Assembly: GCA_947034885.2 (NCBI GenBank)
Contig: OX344752.2
Coordinates: forward strand, 29,618,386 to 29,682,385
Length of the DNA stretch: 64,000 nt
From: Thuidium tamariscinum
Taxonomy: Eukaryota > Streptophyta > Bryopsida > Hypnales > Thuidiaceae
Direction: 5' to 3'
Shown: piece by piece, positions 12,332-24,930 of the stretch
How positions within the stretch are numbered: position 1 is the stretch's first letter
Layout: each line of letters starts with the position of its first letter
Program-made: the position numbers and the translations under genes
Notes under the pieces: model-generated
What the model saw: only the letters and a program-made list of their open reading frames with translations
Told to the model about the DNA's origin: nothing
The model's database searches: none

Positions 12332-13645
12332 GGTGTCCAACGGTACTGTTTTTGTTAAGAAACCCTCCTTGATGACTTAGAGCAGCATGTAGACATTCAC
12401 ATGAGACCAACGCGTTTATAAATATGAATGGTACTCTGAAGTGATGGCCTTTCCTATCTCAGGGGCCACTTGTTTAGTTTGCATGTCTGAAATTCATGTT
12501 CCATCATCTTCATTCCATGTTGTATAGCTTGTGATACCATTGTTCTTCCATCATTATACGAGTGTGTTAGGGTGTGGAGGGCGTGACAGTGATGGTGCTA
12601 CAGTCTACATGGTGAATGTTGCCGCAACTTGTGTTGTAGGGCCAGGAAGTTGTTGAGTTCTTCAGTCGTGTCATGTGCATGTGGCATAGGCGATGTCTGA
12701 GTTTCGTGTAAGTCGTAAGCAAGTGTAGCACCACTAGGAAGAGAGAGGACTGTGAGGATGACTTTCAGTTTGCAACGCTCGGTATGTATTGGCAACACCT
12801 AGGGAATTGGAAAATGACTAATTAGAGTACGAAGTACTCTGATATTTCTTAGATACAACTCATGAATGACTACCATGTAGCCCACACGTTGGCCTCGTAA
12901 AACTAAATATGACAACGTAATGACTCAGAGGTAATTGACCCTAAACCCGGTTTAGCATCGTGGAAACCACTTGTACCGAACTAGGAAATGACTCCCCAAA
13001 ATCATCACGTCTTAGCAACCAGGGAATGCTTACAACTACAGGATGACTTTGAAATAACTGCGGGCATTGCTCACATGGCCATCCACGTCGGAGAATCCAG
13101 AGCCGCACCATGACTTCAGAGTGACTCAATCGTGACTAAATCAGAACTTCAGAATGACTTCATAATAGCCCACGTGGAAGTCCACGTCAGAAAACTAAAA
13201 AGAAGAGCGCGACAAAAACGTGTCTAAACCATGACTTAACATTGACTTGAAAATGACATCGTAAAAGCTGACGTGGCGGTCCACGTCACGAAATGCAGTC
13301 CATCAGTGTGACTACATAGTGACTTAACCGTGACTTCACCTCCACTTCAGAATGTCTCCGGTCCTTGCTGACGTCACTTTGGTCTTCGGAAATTTAGCCT
13401 GAAATGGGCAGCTGCCCAACGTGAACCCAAAAATTTCCCAAAAAAACTGAAGTGCCACGTAGACCCCTCCATCCTTCAGTCATCCAAGGCAGAAGTGGAT
13501 GGTGATAATACAGTACCAGTCACTAGGGCCGTGACTTGTCCACAATGACTTCTGGGCCCCAAGTCGCGGCGCAGTTGTTTTTGGCCTAAATGACTACGTA
13601 GTAGTTATATATCGCAGTCACATTTACCCTTATTTTTTTGTAGTG
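12332..13645. repeat. Right terminal region of CACTA A
   Basis: After the stop codon of the gene come about 450 bp of 3' sequence. Then 12.8–13.64 kb holds at least fifteen TGACT motifs, several in the form GAATGACTTC, and paired CCACGT/ACGTGG motifs such as 13271–13288. The terminus is at 13641–13645 (TAGTG). The arrangement matches the subterminal transposase-binding clusters of known CACTA elements. Confidence 0.8.
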
Positions 13646-15531
13646 CCTGCCTCTCGGATTTCTTCCATCTGCTGCGCCTTAAGGGATCGTTGTTCCCACG
13701 AATCCCATGACGGAGCGAAGCTCTGGCTACATGAGGGGCCATCGTGCTTCCTCTTTCCCTTCGGACGTTGAGACGATGTTCTGTGTTGGGGAAGTGTGGG
13801 CAGCTTCGGGTGGGAAACAACTACCTCGTGCTTGAGTTCCAAGCTCGAGGTAAGAGTATCCGTTGTCGCGACAGGGTAGTTCGCATCTCTGTAGAGCTTC
13901 CTCTAGGTCCCTTTCTCTGAGGCTGACGGATCCACTGAAGGTTCCCTGGAACGCAGTGGCGAAGGCGATGCCGAGAAAGGCAGTCTAGTATTCCGATCTG
14001 GAGGGCTATCCACGACCCCATCGTCGATGGGTTTCCTAGAGAAGTCCATGGAGGAATTCAGAGTAGGTGCCGATCCAAGAAAGTTCCCGGTGCTGAAGAT
14101 GACGTATTGCTCGTAGTTGAGGATGGAGTCCTCGGACGCTTGGCAACGTAGATCCCCAATTGGCTCCTCATGAGTGGGGGCCCTGACGACCTTCAATACA
14201 AAACGTAAGAATTAGATCCGACCAATGAAAATCACAAAGCAAATTTATACGAAGGACTCAAACCACTATGTCGGACAATGAGCAGATAGTATTTCCGCAT
14301 TGACACTTTAGCTCGATCCGAGCTAACATGCGCAGTCCCGCAAACAACCACAAAGCGTTGAATTGCCAATATTCAGCTTGACTTGAGCTGATCCGCATAC
14401 CTCGACATGTTCCTCTAACTAGCATTCGGTGATCCGCACACGACCTCCATGGGCCTGTCATATTCTTTGCGACCCCTTTCGTCGCAAAGCATTCATCGTC
14501 CGATCCTCTCGTTTTTATTATCACGGAACGACTTCACCCCACGTCGCGGTGAACGTGCAACTGCTGAAACCAGGAAAGTAGCATTCCCATGAGGAAATTG
14601 TCCTTATCGCTGTTCCCTCTGTAGCTCCAGGACTCTACGAGAACTACGTTCTCGAACTTGTTCATTATGTGCTTTCGTGGGCTGTCGTCCACTATAACGG
14701 TATTTCTAGAGTTAAATCCCCCTCATGGGTGACCGAAAAGCACGTCTAAATTCTTTAGGAACAAATCTTTTTCAGTACCCAGTTCTTTATAGGAGGTGAG
14801 CCTCCCAAATTTGTCCCTGCATTTGAATGTCTTGCACGCGTCTTGACCGAGAACCAAGAGAGGCCTCTAGTTGTTCCGAAAGAGGTACTCGCAGATTTGC
14901 TCAGTGGTGGTTCTCTTTATGGAACTCCACACTAAAACAAATGCTATCGATCCTAGCTCGTCAAGGAATCTGGAGCAATTAGGCCTTACGTACACTGCCT
15001 TCGGTCCCACTACCGCAGCCACGGTAGCAGAGTGTAGTTCCGATTGGGTGTTGAACTGTCTTATTGACCCCTTCGACTGCCAGTCCTCCGCGACACACAG
15101 AATGCCATTGAGATCCAGGACGACGTTTATCCACTTCACTGCCACCCTGGACCTCAATGGCCGATGCACGTCTTCCGTTGCCCCCCCACGAGCTACTAGA
15201 GGGTCGGATTCCTGTTAAGAAACGGAGGACATCGCAGCTAGTTACGAATCGTCGAACTGGCACAGAGCGGAGATCACGCAAAATCGAATCACAAGGTCCA
15301 TACGTCATGCGTACTCTCAGAGACATACCTCAATCTGCGTCGATTCCAAGGGCTCATTGACATCCTCCGAGACCGAAAGCGTCTGAACGACAGCAGAAGT
15401 GCCTTCTCCTTGCGTAGTGGCCTCGCTTTCTACTCTCTCTTCTACAAGCGGATTGTTCTCGCAAGTGACCAGAAGAGAAGGCTCGAAAGAAGGAATCACA
15501 CAAACATGCAATTGTTCAATAACAACAGGGC
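13646..15531 (-). pseudogene. Gene 2A: FCP1-like phosphatase-domain protein, 3' end removed
   Basis: Exons inferred from splice sites run 15531 to about 15331, 15212 to about 14460, and about 14190 to 13646. The second exon encodes an FCP1/NIF-type HAD domain: INVVLDLNGILC (motif I, second Asp replaced by Asn), RPNCSRFLDEL, FVLVWSSIKR (motif II) and TVIVDDSPRKH (motif IV). The last exon is Ser/Pro-rich, with MDFSRKPIDDGVVDS shared with gene 2B. In-frame stops occur near 14861, 14725, 14531 and 13905. CACTA A ends at 13645 inside the last exon, so the C-terminus present in 2B is missing. It lies about 240 bp downstream of gene 1A on the same strand. The DLNG form of motif I occurs in plant FCP1-like proteins; activity is doubtful here. 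Confidence 0.7.
14308..14391. repeat. Two A-type palindromes in the intron of gene 2A
   Basis: TTAGCTCGATCCGAGCTAA lies at 14308–14326, and a weaker form, TCAGCTTGACTTGAGCTGA, at 14373–14391. Both lie in the interval between the FCP1-domain exon and the last exon. Confidence 0.75.
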
Positions 15532-15725
15532 CTGCAGTACAAAATTGAGCAAAAACTCTCCATGAGAAATAATATATTACAGCCTTAGAGTCTGAGTGAT
15601 AATACAAAAATTTTAATACAAAATTGGAAAACGCTTTCGCAATTCATCTTCACCGATGGTAAAGCACCGCCAAAAATCGATTCATATCTACAAACAAACT
15701 GTAAACATGAGCTAGCCCTATACAA

Positions 15726-15745
15726 TTCAGCTCGAGTCGAGCTAA
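15726..15745. repeat. A-type palindrome between genes 1A and 2A
   Basis: TCAGCTCGAGTCGAGCTAAG lies at 15727–15746, about 25 bp beyond the gene 1A stop codon. Copy B has a palindrome at the equivalent place (61148–61170). Confidence 0.85.
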
Positions 15746-17017
15746 GACTACAGAAACGAAAAATCGAATTGTCATTGGGCACAACCTGCTGGTGGATCTT
15801 CAATTGGCTGAGAACCACTTCCGAGTTCCGCATCGGAAGCATCCACGGCTAGGTTGTGCCCAACCTCGACACTGGCCTTTCCCTTGGAAGTTGCCTCTTC
15901 CTCTCCACGCTTGCGCTCGTCGTGAAGCACATTGAGCTCCTTGTCGAAGGAGTTCTCTGGAAACTCTTCGAGCAGGGCCAGTGCAGACCTGCGGATCGAA
16001 GACTCTGTGGACACAGGCTCCTCGAATGGTGGCGGGAGAGGCGTCACTATTGGGGACTCCGCCGGTAGACTATCGTCGAGTGGTGGCGGGAGTGGCGTGC
16101 GTACTGGAGACTCTGCAAGCAGAGGAGGCGCCACATTCACTATCGCGGCGGGACTCGTGGCGTTGTTGTTGTTTGAGCTCGCCGGATTACCCTCGATTTG
16201 AAGTTGTTGAGGGGTGGAAGTAGGCGAAATTGCGGCGAGAGGTTTGATCCCCGCCTTGTCCATCAACAAGGCGAGGATTTCTCCGTTCCTCTTACTCTCT
16301 TCCCTCCTTTCCTCTACCTGCTGCCGCAACCATTCGCTCTGCTGTGATTGGATCTGCCAATTCTTCTCGTTGATCTTGTCCTGAGCCGCGCGATCCCTCT
16401 CACGTTCCTCCCGAAGCTGCGCCATGGCCAGTTCCGTCTTTCACTAATTAGCTTGCGCGCTCTCAGCTTGAATCCTCTGGTATTCAGCCATTTGCTTCAT
16501 ATAGTCATTCATAGACTCCCGTTTTTGCTTTCTCTCGGGCTGACTCACAAGCGTCAGAATTCGTGGCGTCTGAGCGGGTGGAGGAAGCATGGATGATGCA
16601 GAGGACCCTGGGATATCTGGAACTACTCGACTCGTTGGAGTCGCCATTTCGTCCAAACCAGCGCCCTCGTCATAGCCGTCATCGGACTCAGACTTGTCTT
16701 CCGTTGATGAATCATCATCATCATCATCAACGATTTGCAGCGGTTTTCTCTGTTGCAAACTTCCAGGTGAATCCTGGCTCGATCTCAGCTTCCTCTTTGA
16801 AGAGGACGGCTGAGACTGCGAGCCACGGATAGCTTCCGGCTGCGCCTTCGCATACCCGTTAGGCAGGAAGTCATTCTTATCCAATGTCATGGCGCTTTCA
16901 CAGATTTCCGCCCACCATTGACTCTCGAAGTCCGTTCCAGAAGCAAATACATCAATGCAGTTCATCTGCAGTAGTGTAGTGCAGGCAGCGGTTACAAAAG
17001 GTGATCCACTATGGAGA

Positions 17018-17128
17018 TCAGCTCAATTCGAGCTAAACTGAAGGGAAGGAGATAACAATGAATTCAAACAATAATTTAAGATATTAGCAGGCATAAATAC
17101 AGGACACATTAGCTCGATTCGAGCTGAA
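17018..17128. repeat. Two A-type palindromes in gene 1A intron 2
   Basis: TCAGCTCAATTCGAGCTAAA (17018–17037) and TTAGCTCGATTCGAGCTGAA (17109–17128) lie in the intron between the motif-I exon and the last exon. The second is about 16 bp from the 5' splice site. Gene 1B has one at the matching intron (62416–62437). Confidence 0.85.
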
Positions 17129-18583
17129 ATTCAAATAGCATACCATGGCTGCGCAGGTCAGTTTCCCTCCGACGAATCTCGAGAAGACGCAATCGCTAGG
17201 AGTGCAAAATTTCTTAATGAGCCACAGATAAAATTCCATTCGCAATTCCAAATTATGGATACGATACTCGAGCTTGCTATACGCACGCACCTTCACATAC
17301 CTCGCAACATCTGGACATTCAAAATCCTCTGGAATTTTGACTTGGTGTTTGTTTTTGGGATTCTACAGAAACATGAGGATCACCCTCTTTGGTGTCCTCG
17401 CAGCGGAGACATCACCGAGTCGATCATTTTTCCCGGCATAGTAGTCGGCGTAGTTGATGTTCCATGAGCCCAAAACCTCGTGCAACTCTATGAATCTCAG
17501 GACCTGAGCTTGCTCCTTCTCATCGCCACAGATAAAAAGCCAGGATGACACATCGTCGACTTTGGGCTCTTTTTTGAACATACTACTTATCACTTGGAAA
17601 AAATAAGGATTGTCGACTGTAGATTTCTCCTTATTATCGATTCCGGGAAGGATTCGGAAATCCACCACTCCTAGCGACATCCGCTTCGGAGTGTCCGCCT
17701 TCCAAGCACCCGAGGGCCACGTAGAGTGAACGTTCTTATCTTCGTTGTACGTCCGATAGTGGCCTGTTGCTGTTGGTTTCACGAACCTGGCCTTTCGCTC
17801 TAAGAACAACTGGAAAAACTCGTACGCATCTGGCGACAGCTCGGCGCACATCTTGTTCTTTGATCTCATGAGCTTGGCCTCAGCGAAGTATCTCTCCCCC
17901 GGCTTGTCGAGGAGGACGTCCATTGTCGCTCTGGAAAACATGCGGTCCTTCTTGAATGCCTTCCAATTGTCGACAATGATCTCATTCTTTGCGTTCATTA
18001 GGCCGAGATCAGGTTTAATTTGGTGAAGCTCTTTCTTCACCAAATGCTTCCGCTTACGGCGCTCAACCCACTCCTTCGTCGTGTAACAACTCTCAAGGAC
18101 AGACGATATCGCTTTTATCGTCACCTTGGGTAATTGTACTTGCACTTCTTGCCCGACTGATTTAGTATGTGATTGGCTGGCTTGGACAGCTCGTCGTAGC
18201 TTAGGTTTCCAAGGAATTTGAAAAACTTGCGATTAAGCATACAGTTGTCCGGGTTCCAATCAGTGCGGGCGTTAAATAACTTTTCGGTATCTAGGTTGAG
18301 GAGCTCGCCGTGCGCGGTGGCGGATATCACCTCACTCTAGAGTTTGTAAACACTGTCGGGCGCAGTGATGATTTTCAATTCATTCATAAGCTTCAGCTTC
18401 TCTTCCTTGTCCTTAGACTTGGACAACTTCAAGTTCTTGTTTACATCGATCATGGAAAATCGAACGTAAACAGCCTTTTCAAATTCCTGAAAACAATTAA
18501 CAACAAGTCAGGTACCGTTTGCTATAATCAAAGACTTTTACCAAACACTGAGAGAAAGCAATGCAAATTACCATGCTAGGCAT

Positions 18584-18603
18584 TTCAGCTCGAGTCGAGC
18601 TAA
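18584..18603. repeat. A-type palindrome in gene 1A intron 1
   Basis: TTCAGCTCGAGTCGAGCTAA lies 9 bp inside the intron from its GTGAGC donor. The equivalent intron of gene 1B has a palindrome at 63960–63980. Confidence 0.85.
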
Positions 18604-20101
18604 ATTGCTCACCTAAAACTTGTCCTTGTTCTTCAGATTGTCCATTGTCCTCCTCAAGGTTGTATGGGTGCCAACAGAAGCTACCTCCTTTGGATTCTTC
18701 GGTCTGTCCATAGCCTCCCACACCTTTCTGGCACCCAGAATGTTCGTAGCCCACGAAGGCTGTGTGGCAATGAAGCGGTTCGTGCGATTATAGTATGCAG
18801 ATATGCACCGAAGCTTCTCGTCATCGTCAGACCACGCGAGAAAACAGTTCCACTTATGGAACTCCTTCCTCGCGCTCTCAGCAATGCCATTCGCATCATC
18901 CATCATCCACTTGCTAGCCGCCACGCTGTGTTGACCGTTGATGATGTAGAACTCGCTGTTCTGAACCTGTTCCCACGAAGTTGGCTTCTCTGTGAAGCCC
19001 TTGGGCATGACGCACAATGTCTGTCTTCCACTCTTGTCGGGAATGTTCAGTAGCCAATTCACCATATCTCTGACTATCCAATTTTCCTTTGAACGGATAT
19101 TGAACGTCGAAGGGGTAGCGACCAACTTTGTAATGTCGATCTCTCGCTTCTCCCCAACTAGCAAAATGTAGGCGTCGTCGCAAGTGGACCAGAATTTCTG
19201 GTAAACTACACTGACTAATTTGTAGTCAGGCGCTCTCTCTGTGGCTCGTGAGTGGGGAACATTTTGCATTTCCTCCACATAACTCCCTGAAGCGATTTCA
19301 GACTGTTCGGATGACTTTGCAACAGTGTGGGCAGTGGCTGGTGTGGCAGCTGTCTTCCTAGATTGTGATTGCCTTGGCACCCTCGGTTGCTTCTGAGTGT
19401 TTTTTCTCGCCTTAGCGGTGGTTGACTCGACCACTAAGTTCCGCTTTGAGATTTCACTTCCACCTAGTGTGACTGTGTTCTTTGAGACGGATCATGGTTC
19501 CTTCAGCTTATCCTGCAACTGAAGTTTAGCCTTCAATGTACTGAGGTCACTGAACATGAGCCTCAATTTCGCACACAAGCGCCTCCCTGCAAGAGGAGAG
19601 CCATTTGCATCCTACCACTCCTTGTTGTCCATTTTTTTCTCCAACTCTTTTATCTCATCGACAAATATTGATGTCTCAAGACTTTTCAGGAATGGTGTCA
19701 ATGTAAACGGAATCACGAGCGAGTTCAAGCAGACTGTGTAGTGGTATTGATCACCTAGTGGAAGATCTCTATCATCTGTCATGCACTTGATCTTGATGAC
19801 CGGATGTGCATCGGCTTCCACGTCCTTCACTTTCTCATCAAAGGATAATTGTATGAATATGGGTGAGTTCTTGAATTTAAAAGAGAATGCACTCTCGTTT
19901 ATGAAGGGGATCATATGTAAGCTCCAGGCCTCCACTTGGTCAGGATCTTTAAACTCCTAAAATTCTCCCTCGATGAGCATCATGTCCCCGTCAACGTTAT
20001 CGTCCAGGTTTTGAACCTCACATCGCTTGAAGTACATCTCCAAGTTGGCAACTTGTTCCTCCATTCTGCACACCCGTAAGAAAAGAAATTAGTTTGTATG
20101 T

Positions 20102-20730
20102 TTAGCTCGATTCGAGCTAATGTGGCAGGTCCATTTCTATTTGTTGCAGGCATTTGTTAGCCTTATTACTCTAGGAATCTAACAACTGGCTGATTATTCA
20201 GCTCGATTCGAGCTGAATGTCCATTTTCTCTATATGTGTAAGAGGTATTTCTTATGTTACTCAGCTACTGTTCTTGTTGTTGAAGTAGTCAACGAGAAAA
20301 GGATTGTTATTAAATTCAATCTGTTTCTCATGGTTCATGTGGTCACTCTTTCAACTCGAGTCGAGCTGAGCTGCAAGGCTATGAAAATTGAATTAAAAGC
20401 CTTTATTTGTTCTGTAGTTTAGCTCAATTCGAACTAACTTTCAGGCATTTTTAGCCGTATTTGTCTAGGACTCGAATAACTGACTCACTATTCAGCTCGA
20501 CTCGAGCTGAATGTCCATTTCGGTTGTACGAGTAAGAGGCGTTCCTTATGTGTGTTGGCTGCTGTTCTTGTTGTTGACGTAGGTAACGAAAAAAGGATGG
20601 TTATTAAATTGAACCTGTTTCACATGGTTTGTGTGGTCACTTTCAACTCGAATCGAGCTAAGTTGCAACGTTATGAACATGGAATTAAAAAGCCTTCTAT
20701 CGTCTTGTAGTTCAGCTCGAGTCGAGCTAA
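20102..20730. repeat. Cluster of seven A-type palindromes upstream of gene 1A
   Basis: Copies lie at 20102–20120, 20197–20217, 20350–20369, 20419–20437, 20491–20511, 20642–20661 and 20711–20730. The consensus is TCAGCTCGANTCGAGCTGA, a perfect palindrome around one variable base. Blocks of about 290–295 bp are duplicated: 20161–20450 and 20455–20740 share CATTTTTAGCC, CTAGGA and GTAAGAGG…GTTGTTG. The cluster probably lies in a 5' leader intron, since an acceptor (GTGTGCAG) precedes the start codon. Confidence 0.88.
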
Positions 20731-22260
20731 CTTGCAATCTAGAGTATTCAGATTTGAGGAGAAATCCACCACTGCCCGATCACTACATGTCCGGGCACTC
20801 TATAAAACACTTGGGTTTTGAACTGCATCCAGTTTTAGGGTTTGATGGAGAATCTGGACTGACCTGGTGGTACGCTGTCTCCACTTCTCTTGCACTCAAA
20901 ACACTTATGCACAGAAAATTGAAACTCTGCAAGTAGTAATTACAGGGTTCCAGTTAGGGTTTAGGGTTTAGTAACAACAACATTACAACAGAAATCACAG
21001 AGGGGTTCAAAGTCTCACCAGTCCTATGTGTCCTAATAGTAAAGGAAAAACTCTTACAGACTCTGAACATGCACACCGCTTTTTCAGTAGAAAGCATGTT
21101 TGTATGAATTGTTTACAATGAAGCCAAAAAACTCATACAGCCTGACACAAAACAAAGTGCTATTGTAATGAAAGTATACTACAATGAATAGAGCATGCTG
21201 TCATCACCCCAAACAATAGTGTGAAACATTCATGACTCAATTCTACTATAAAGAGAAATTGACATTTCAGTGCACAGCAAATCTAACATACCCTGAGCAA
21301 ATCCTATGCATGAGGCAGCAAAAACATGAAGCAAACCCTGACCACATCCTATGAAGCAGGAAGCACAATGGCTAACTAAAGAAACAGCAAAGCACAATGA
21401 ACAAATGCAATCGAACCCTGTGAGCAAACAGGGAATGCAAAAAGATCTCAAGAATTTAGAGAGACACGCTCCCAAAGAGAACAAATTCCAAGCAAAGAAA
21501 AACAGAAACCAAAAGAGACAACTTACCACCGATAGGCAAGGTGCTCCAATCGACACAAGTACTCCAATTGGGAAGGCGCTCCCTTGAAGACAACCCGCAA
21601 CCACCCGCAACCTCCCGCAACCTCTTCCATAATCAACCCTGAGCTTCCTAATCCGCTGTGCCGGAGCTTCCAGATCCGCCGCGAGAAATTAGTCAATTAC
21701 ACCGCTCAACCGCGCCGCGCTAAACGCTCACTCTCCGGAACTCAGTCACACCACTGAAGGAAACTCTGAACGCCTCGTGAGAGCGCGCAAACAGGACAGC
21801 CTCCCCCGAAACATGCTACACACCAAATCACAGAAACGCTGAATACCCGATTGACGTGCAAGGCCAATGAAACAGCAAAGCACTCAGAAACACCAAAACT
21901 CTCTCAAGCGCTCTTCAATGTTTACAAGAAATGTACAAATTTGAGCGCACAAGCGTAGAGAAACTGAAGAAACACAACGCGAAAAACCTCCACAAACACA
22001 ACACAAAACCTGCAGAAACACAACGCGACAGAAGAAAACACGAAAGTGGGGGTATCCAGCGCCAAACCCTAGGTGCAGCCGCTTCACTCCACGATACCCG
22101 CCGATACCCGCCGATACCCGGAGACAACCGGTTCCATGTTATTGAACCTGTTTGGAGACAACCGGGTTCAAGGCAATTGAGACCCGATTCAGGTGATACA
22201 CGGGATAGGTCTAAAATAAGTACTACAAGCCAATTGGAAAATGTTGAGTGCAATTTTGCG
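20731..22260 (-). promoter_or_regulatory. Probable promoter and leader of gene 1A
   Basis: No convincing gene lies here. 20935–20970 has GTTTAGGGTTTAG-type telobox sequence. 21640–22130 is GC- and CpG-rich, unlike its AT-rich surroundings, and holds three 10-bp units of CGATACCCGC (22092–22121). Position and composition suggest the promoter and first exon of gene 1A on the minus strand; this is inference. Open frames at 21230–21610 and 21931–22272 show no recognisable product. Confidence 0.35.
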
Positions 22261-23530
22261 CTACATACATAAACTATGTCATTCACCTTTGAAAATGCTC
22301 AATTTTATCATTTTTCTTTGAAATTGCACAATCTAATCTATAAATGTACAAAGAACAAAACTATCATTCATTTCAATGTTAAGGAAGGCAAAAATTAATT
22401 GCAGATATCATCGAGTTCAACATTGTCTTAACTTCTAGTGTGTAACAAGACTACTTATTCATTAGCACTTCCATAGCATTGATTAAAGGTCTTCTTTTCA
22501 AATTAAAATATTAAAGGTTGGAATTCGCACTAGTAACCCACATTCACAGACTTTATATCATCCACTAGGCTAGATCCATCTTCATATGTCCGTAATGTAC
22601 CTGTGTCTCCATAGTACAAAGGCCCTTATATTGATCATGAAACTAAGGTATTTATAGAAGTCATTGTACAATAATTAGTTAAGGAAGGTTTTGAATGTGA
22701 TAAATCGTGTAGGGACTTTTTGATACGGTAAGCCATATAAGGTCATCTTTATGTAGTAAACTGTATAGAGTTTGAATAATACAATGAACTACATAGGACT
22801 TCAGTTATATTAGAAAATCCTATAGGATACAACTTAAAGAATGAATTAGTGATTTCAAGGTGGTTCCAAATTAAAGAGGAAGCATCTTAGAAGATTCCAA
22901 ACAAAAAAACAATAGTAAAAGCTTCTATTCATTTAAACGAACACGAAGACATATTTTTTTTTATTTCAAAAGAGAGTGCACAATTAGTGAGTATGAAATG
23001 TAAGTTGCTCCATGAAAATGTGATTTATTACCTATTACCCTAAATCCTAAACCCCGAACCCTTGTTAATCTATTTCAATGGATTTTGGTCAATTAAAATA
23101 TAAAATGAAATATTACAAAATAAATTTATAAAATATTACCTAAGACAAATGCTAGGACTCACATTGAAACTATTAGAAACAAATTTGACAATGGTGAACA
23201 CGAACTTCATGAGAATCATGGTTCAAGGGTATAGAAAAGACAAGGTACTAAAGCAATTTTTTTCATGATCTAAAAGATTGGCATGTACTAGACATGCAAT
23301 TCTAAGTACTCTCCAAATACGTAGTTCTCAGACATTCCAACTTCTCCAATAAAAATTTAACTTTTATTCACGTGCATTTCATGAAGAATATGAAATGTTT
23401 ATTAAACCCTATACAGTAATGGCTTTGTAACCATTTGTTTCTTCAAAATTAGAATTGTTGAATTTGTCATCATTCAATTTAGAGAAGTATTCTATTTGGA
23501 ATGTTCAAAAACTTTAGAACTTCAACCTAG
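22261..23530. other. AT-rich spacer without recognisable content
   Basis: AT-rich sequence with no supported open frame. A degenerate telomere-like tract (CCCTAAATCCTAAACCCCG) lies at 23038–23056. Near the right end the sequence begins to resemble the satellite that follows. Confidence 0.4.
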
Positions 23531-24930
23531 TTTTTCTTGTATTGATGTGAAATTCATGACATTGGGGGGATTTTGATTTCCATAGTGGAAATGGTTGTGT
23601 GGTCTATTTTCTTTTTTCTCAATTGAAATTGATCAATTAGCGGTCATTTGATTTGAATTAGTGTTCAATTTAGAGTGTCCTAAGACTTTAGAACTTTCAC
23701 CAATTCTTTTTGGCACCCTTTCACGTGAAATTCATGACATTGGGGGGATTTTGATTTCCATAAAAAAAATAGCAGTGCGATCTATTTTCTTTTTCCTCAA
23801 TTCAAATTGTGCAATTGACGGACATTGGCTTCTAATTAGTATTTGATTTAGAGTGTCCTAAGACTTCATAGCTTTCAGCTATTTTCTTTGGCACTCTTTG
23901 ACGTGAAATTCACGACATGCGGGGGGATTTTGATTTCCATAAAAAAATGGCAGTGTGGTCTATTTTCTTTTTTCCCAATTCAAATTGGTCAATTAGCGGA
24001 CATTTGATTCAAATTAGTATTGGACTTAGAGTCTCCTAAGACTTTAGAACTTTCACCTATTTTTTTTGGTTTGTATTGACGTAAAATTCTAGACATTGGG
24101 GGGATTTTGATGGTATAGAAGAAATGGTAGTGCGGTCTATTTTCTTTTTGCCCTATTGAAATTGGTCAATTAGTGGACATTTCATTCAAATTAGTGTTGG
24201 ATTTAGAGTGTCCTAAGACTTTACAACTTGCACCTATTTTCTTTGGTAACCTTTGACGTGAAATTCATGACATTAAGGGGATTTTGATTTCCATGAAAAA
24301 AATGGCAGTGTGGTCTATTTTCTTTTTTCCCAGTTCAAATTGGTCAATTAGCAGATAGTGGCTTGTAATTAGTGTTGGATTTAGAGTATCCTAAGACTTT
24401 AGAACTTTCACCTATTTTTTTTGGTTTGTATTGACGTAAAATTCTAGACATTGGGGGGATTTTGATGGTATAGAAGAAATGGTAGTGCGGTCTATTTTCT
24501 TTTTGTCCTATTGAAATTGGTCAATTAGTGGACATTTCATTCAAATTAGTGTTGGATTTAGAGTGTTCTAAGACTTTATAACTTGCACCTATTTTCTTTG
24601 GCAACCTTTGACGTGAAATTCATGACATTAAGGGAATTTTGATTTCCATGAAAAAAATGGCAGTGCGGTCTATTTTCTTTTTTCCCAGTTCAAATTGGTC
24701 AATTAGCAGATAGTGGCTTGTAATTAGTGTTGGATTTAGAGTGTTTTAGGACTTCAAACTTTCACCATTTTGTTTTGGTTTGTATAGACGTGAAAATCAT
24801 GACATTGAGGGGGATTTGGGTTCTTTAGAAAAATGGCACTACGGTCTATTTTGTTTCTTCCAAATTCAAATTGGTTAATGAACGGTCAATTGCTTCAAAT
24901 TCGTGTTGAATTTTGAGAAAAGAGAATAGA
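23531..24930. repeat. Satellite array A, 177–178 bp monomers
   Basis: The landmark GACATTGGGGGGATTTT or a variant recurs at 23558, 23736, 23914, 24092, 24269, 24447, 24624 and 24801, spacings of 177 or 178 bp. The monomers at 24092 and 24447 share TTGACGTAAAATTCTAGACA, while those at 24269 and 24624 share ACGTGAAATTCATGACATTA. A dimeric higher-order unit of 355 bp is therefore present twice. No coding content is credible. Confidence 0.92.

Larger units (their letters stand above)
3742..13645 (+). mobile_element. CACTA (En/Spm) transposon A
   Basis: The right end is clear: read on the minus strand from 13645 it begins CACTACAAAAAAATAAGGG, the standard CACTA terminus, preceded by more than a dozen TGACT/AGTCA subterminal motifs. 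The internal gene has TNPA-type parts, as expected for this superfamily. The left end is uncertain. Dense GTCA motifs begin at about 3742, where CACTATGAAC occurs, but the inverted-repeat match is poor and the flanking triplets (AAT and CCT) do not agree. No TNPD-type (Transposase_21) gene is visible, so the element is probably non-autonomous. Its right end truncates gene 2A. Confidence 0.65.
15772..20064 (-). pseudogene. Gene 1A: ParB-like / DNA-methyltransferase-like protein
   Basis: Three exons fit: 20064–18613, 18486–17144 and 16965–15772. The start MEEQVANLEMYF follows an acceptor at 20066. Exon 1 carries FYIINGQHSVAASKWM, the ParB/sulfiredoxin-type signature (usual form DGxHRxxA), with Ser replacing Arg. 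Exon 2 contains LGVVDFRILPG, SWLFICGD and, near its end, FCTPSDCVFSRFVGGKLTCAA. These correspond in order to motif IV, the following strand and motif I of N4/N6-type methyltransferases (PF01555 arrangement, motif IV first), as comparison with gene 1C shows. Catalytic DPPY is absent, and the motif I acid is lost. Exon 3 is Ser/Pro/Gln-rich with an acidic run and a coiled-coil-like EERERDRAAQDKINEK. In-frame stops occur near 19958, 19612, 19491, 18615, 18337, 17365 and 16446 (mostly TAG), with no frameshift seen. Probably decayed. Confidence 0.65.

Noticed and set aside
21230-22290. Open frames of 113–126 codons in the gene 1A leader
   Set aside because: No recognisable domains, overlap on both strands, and location in a GC-rich leader.
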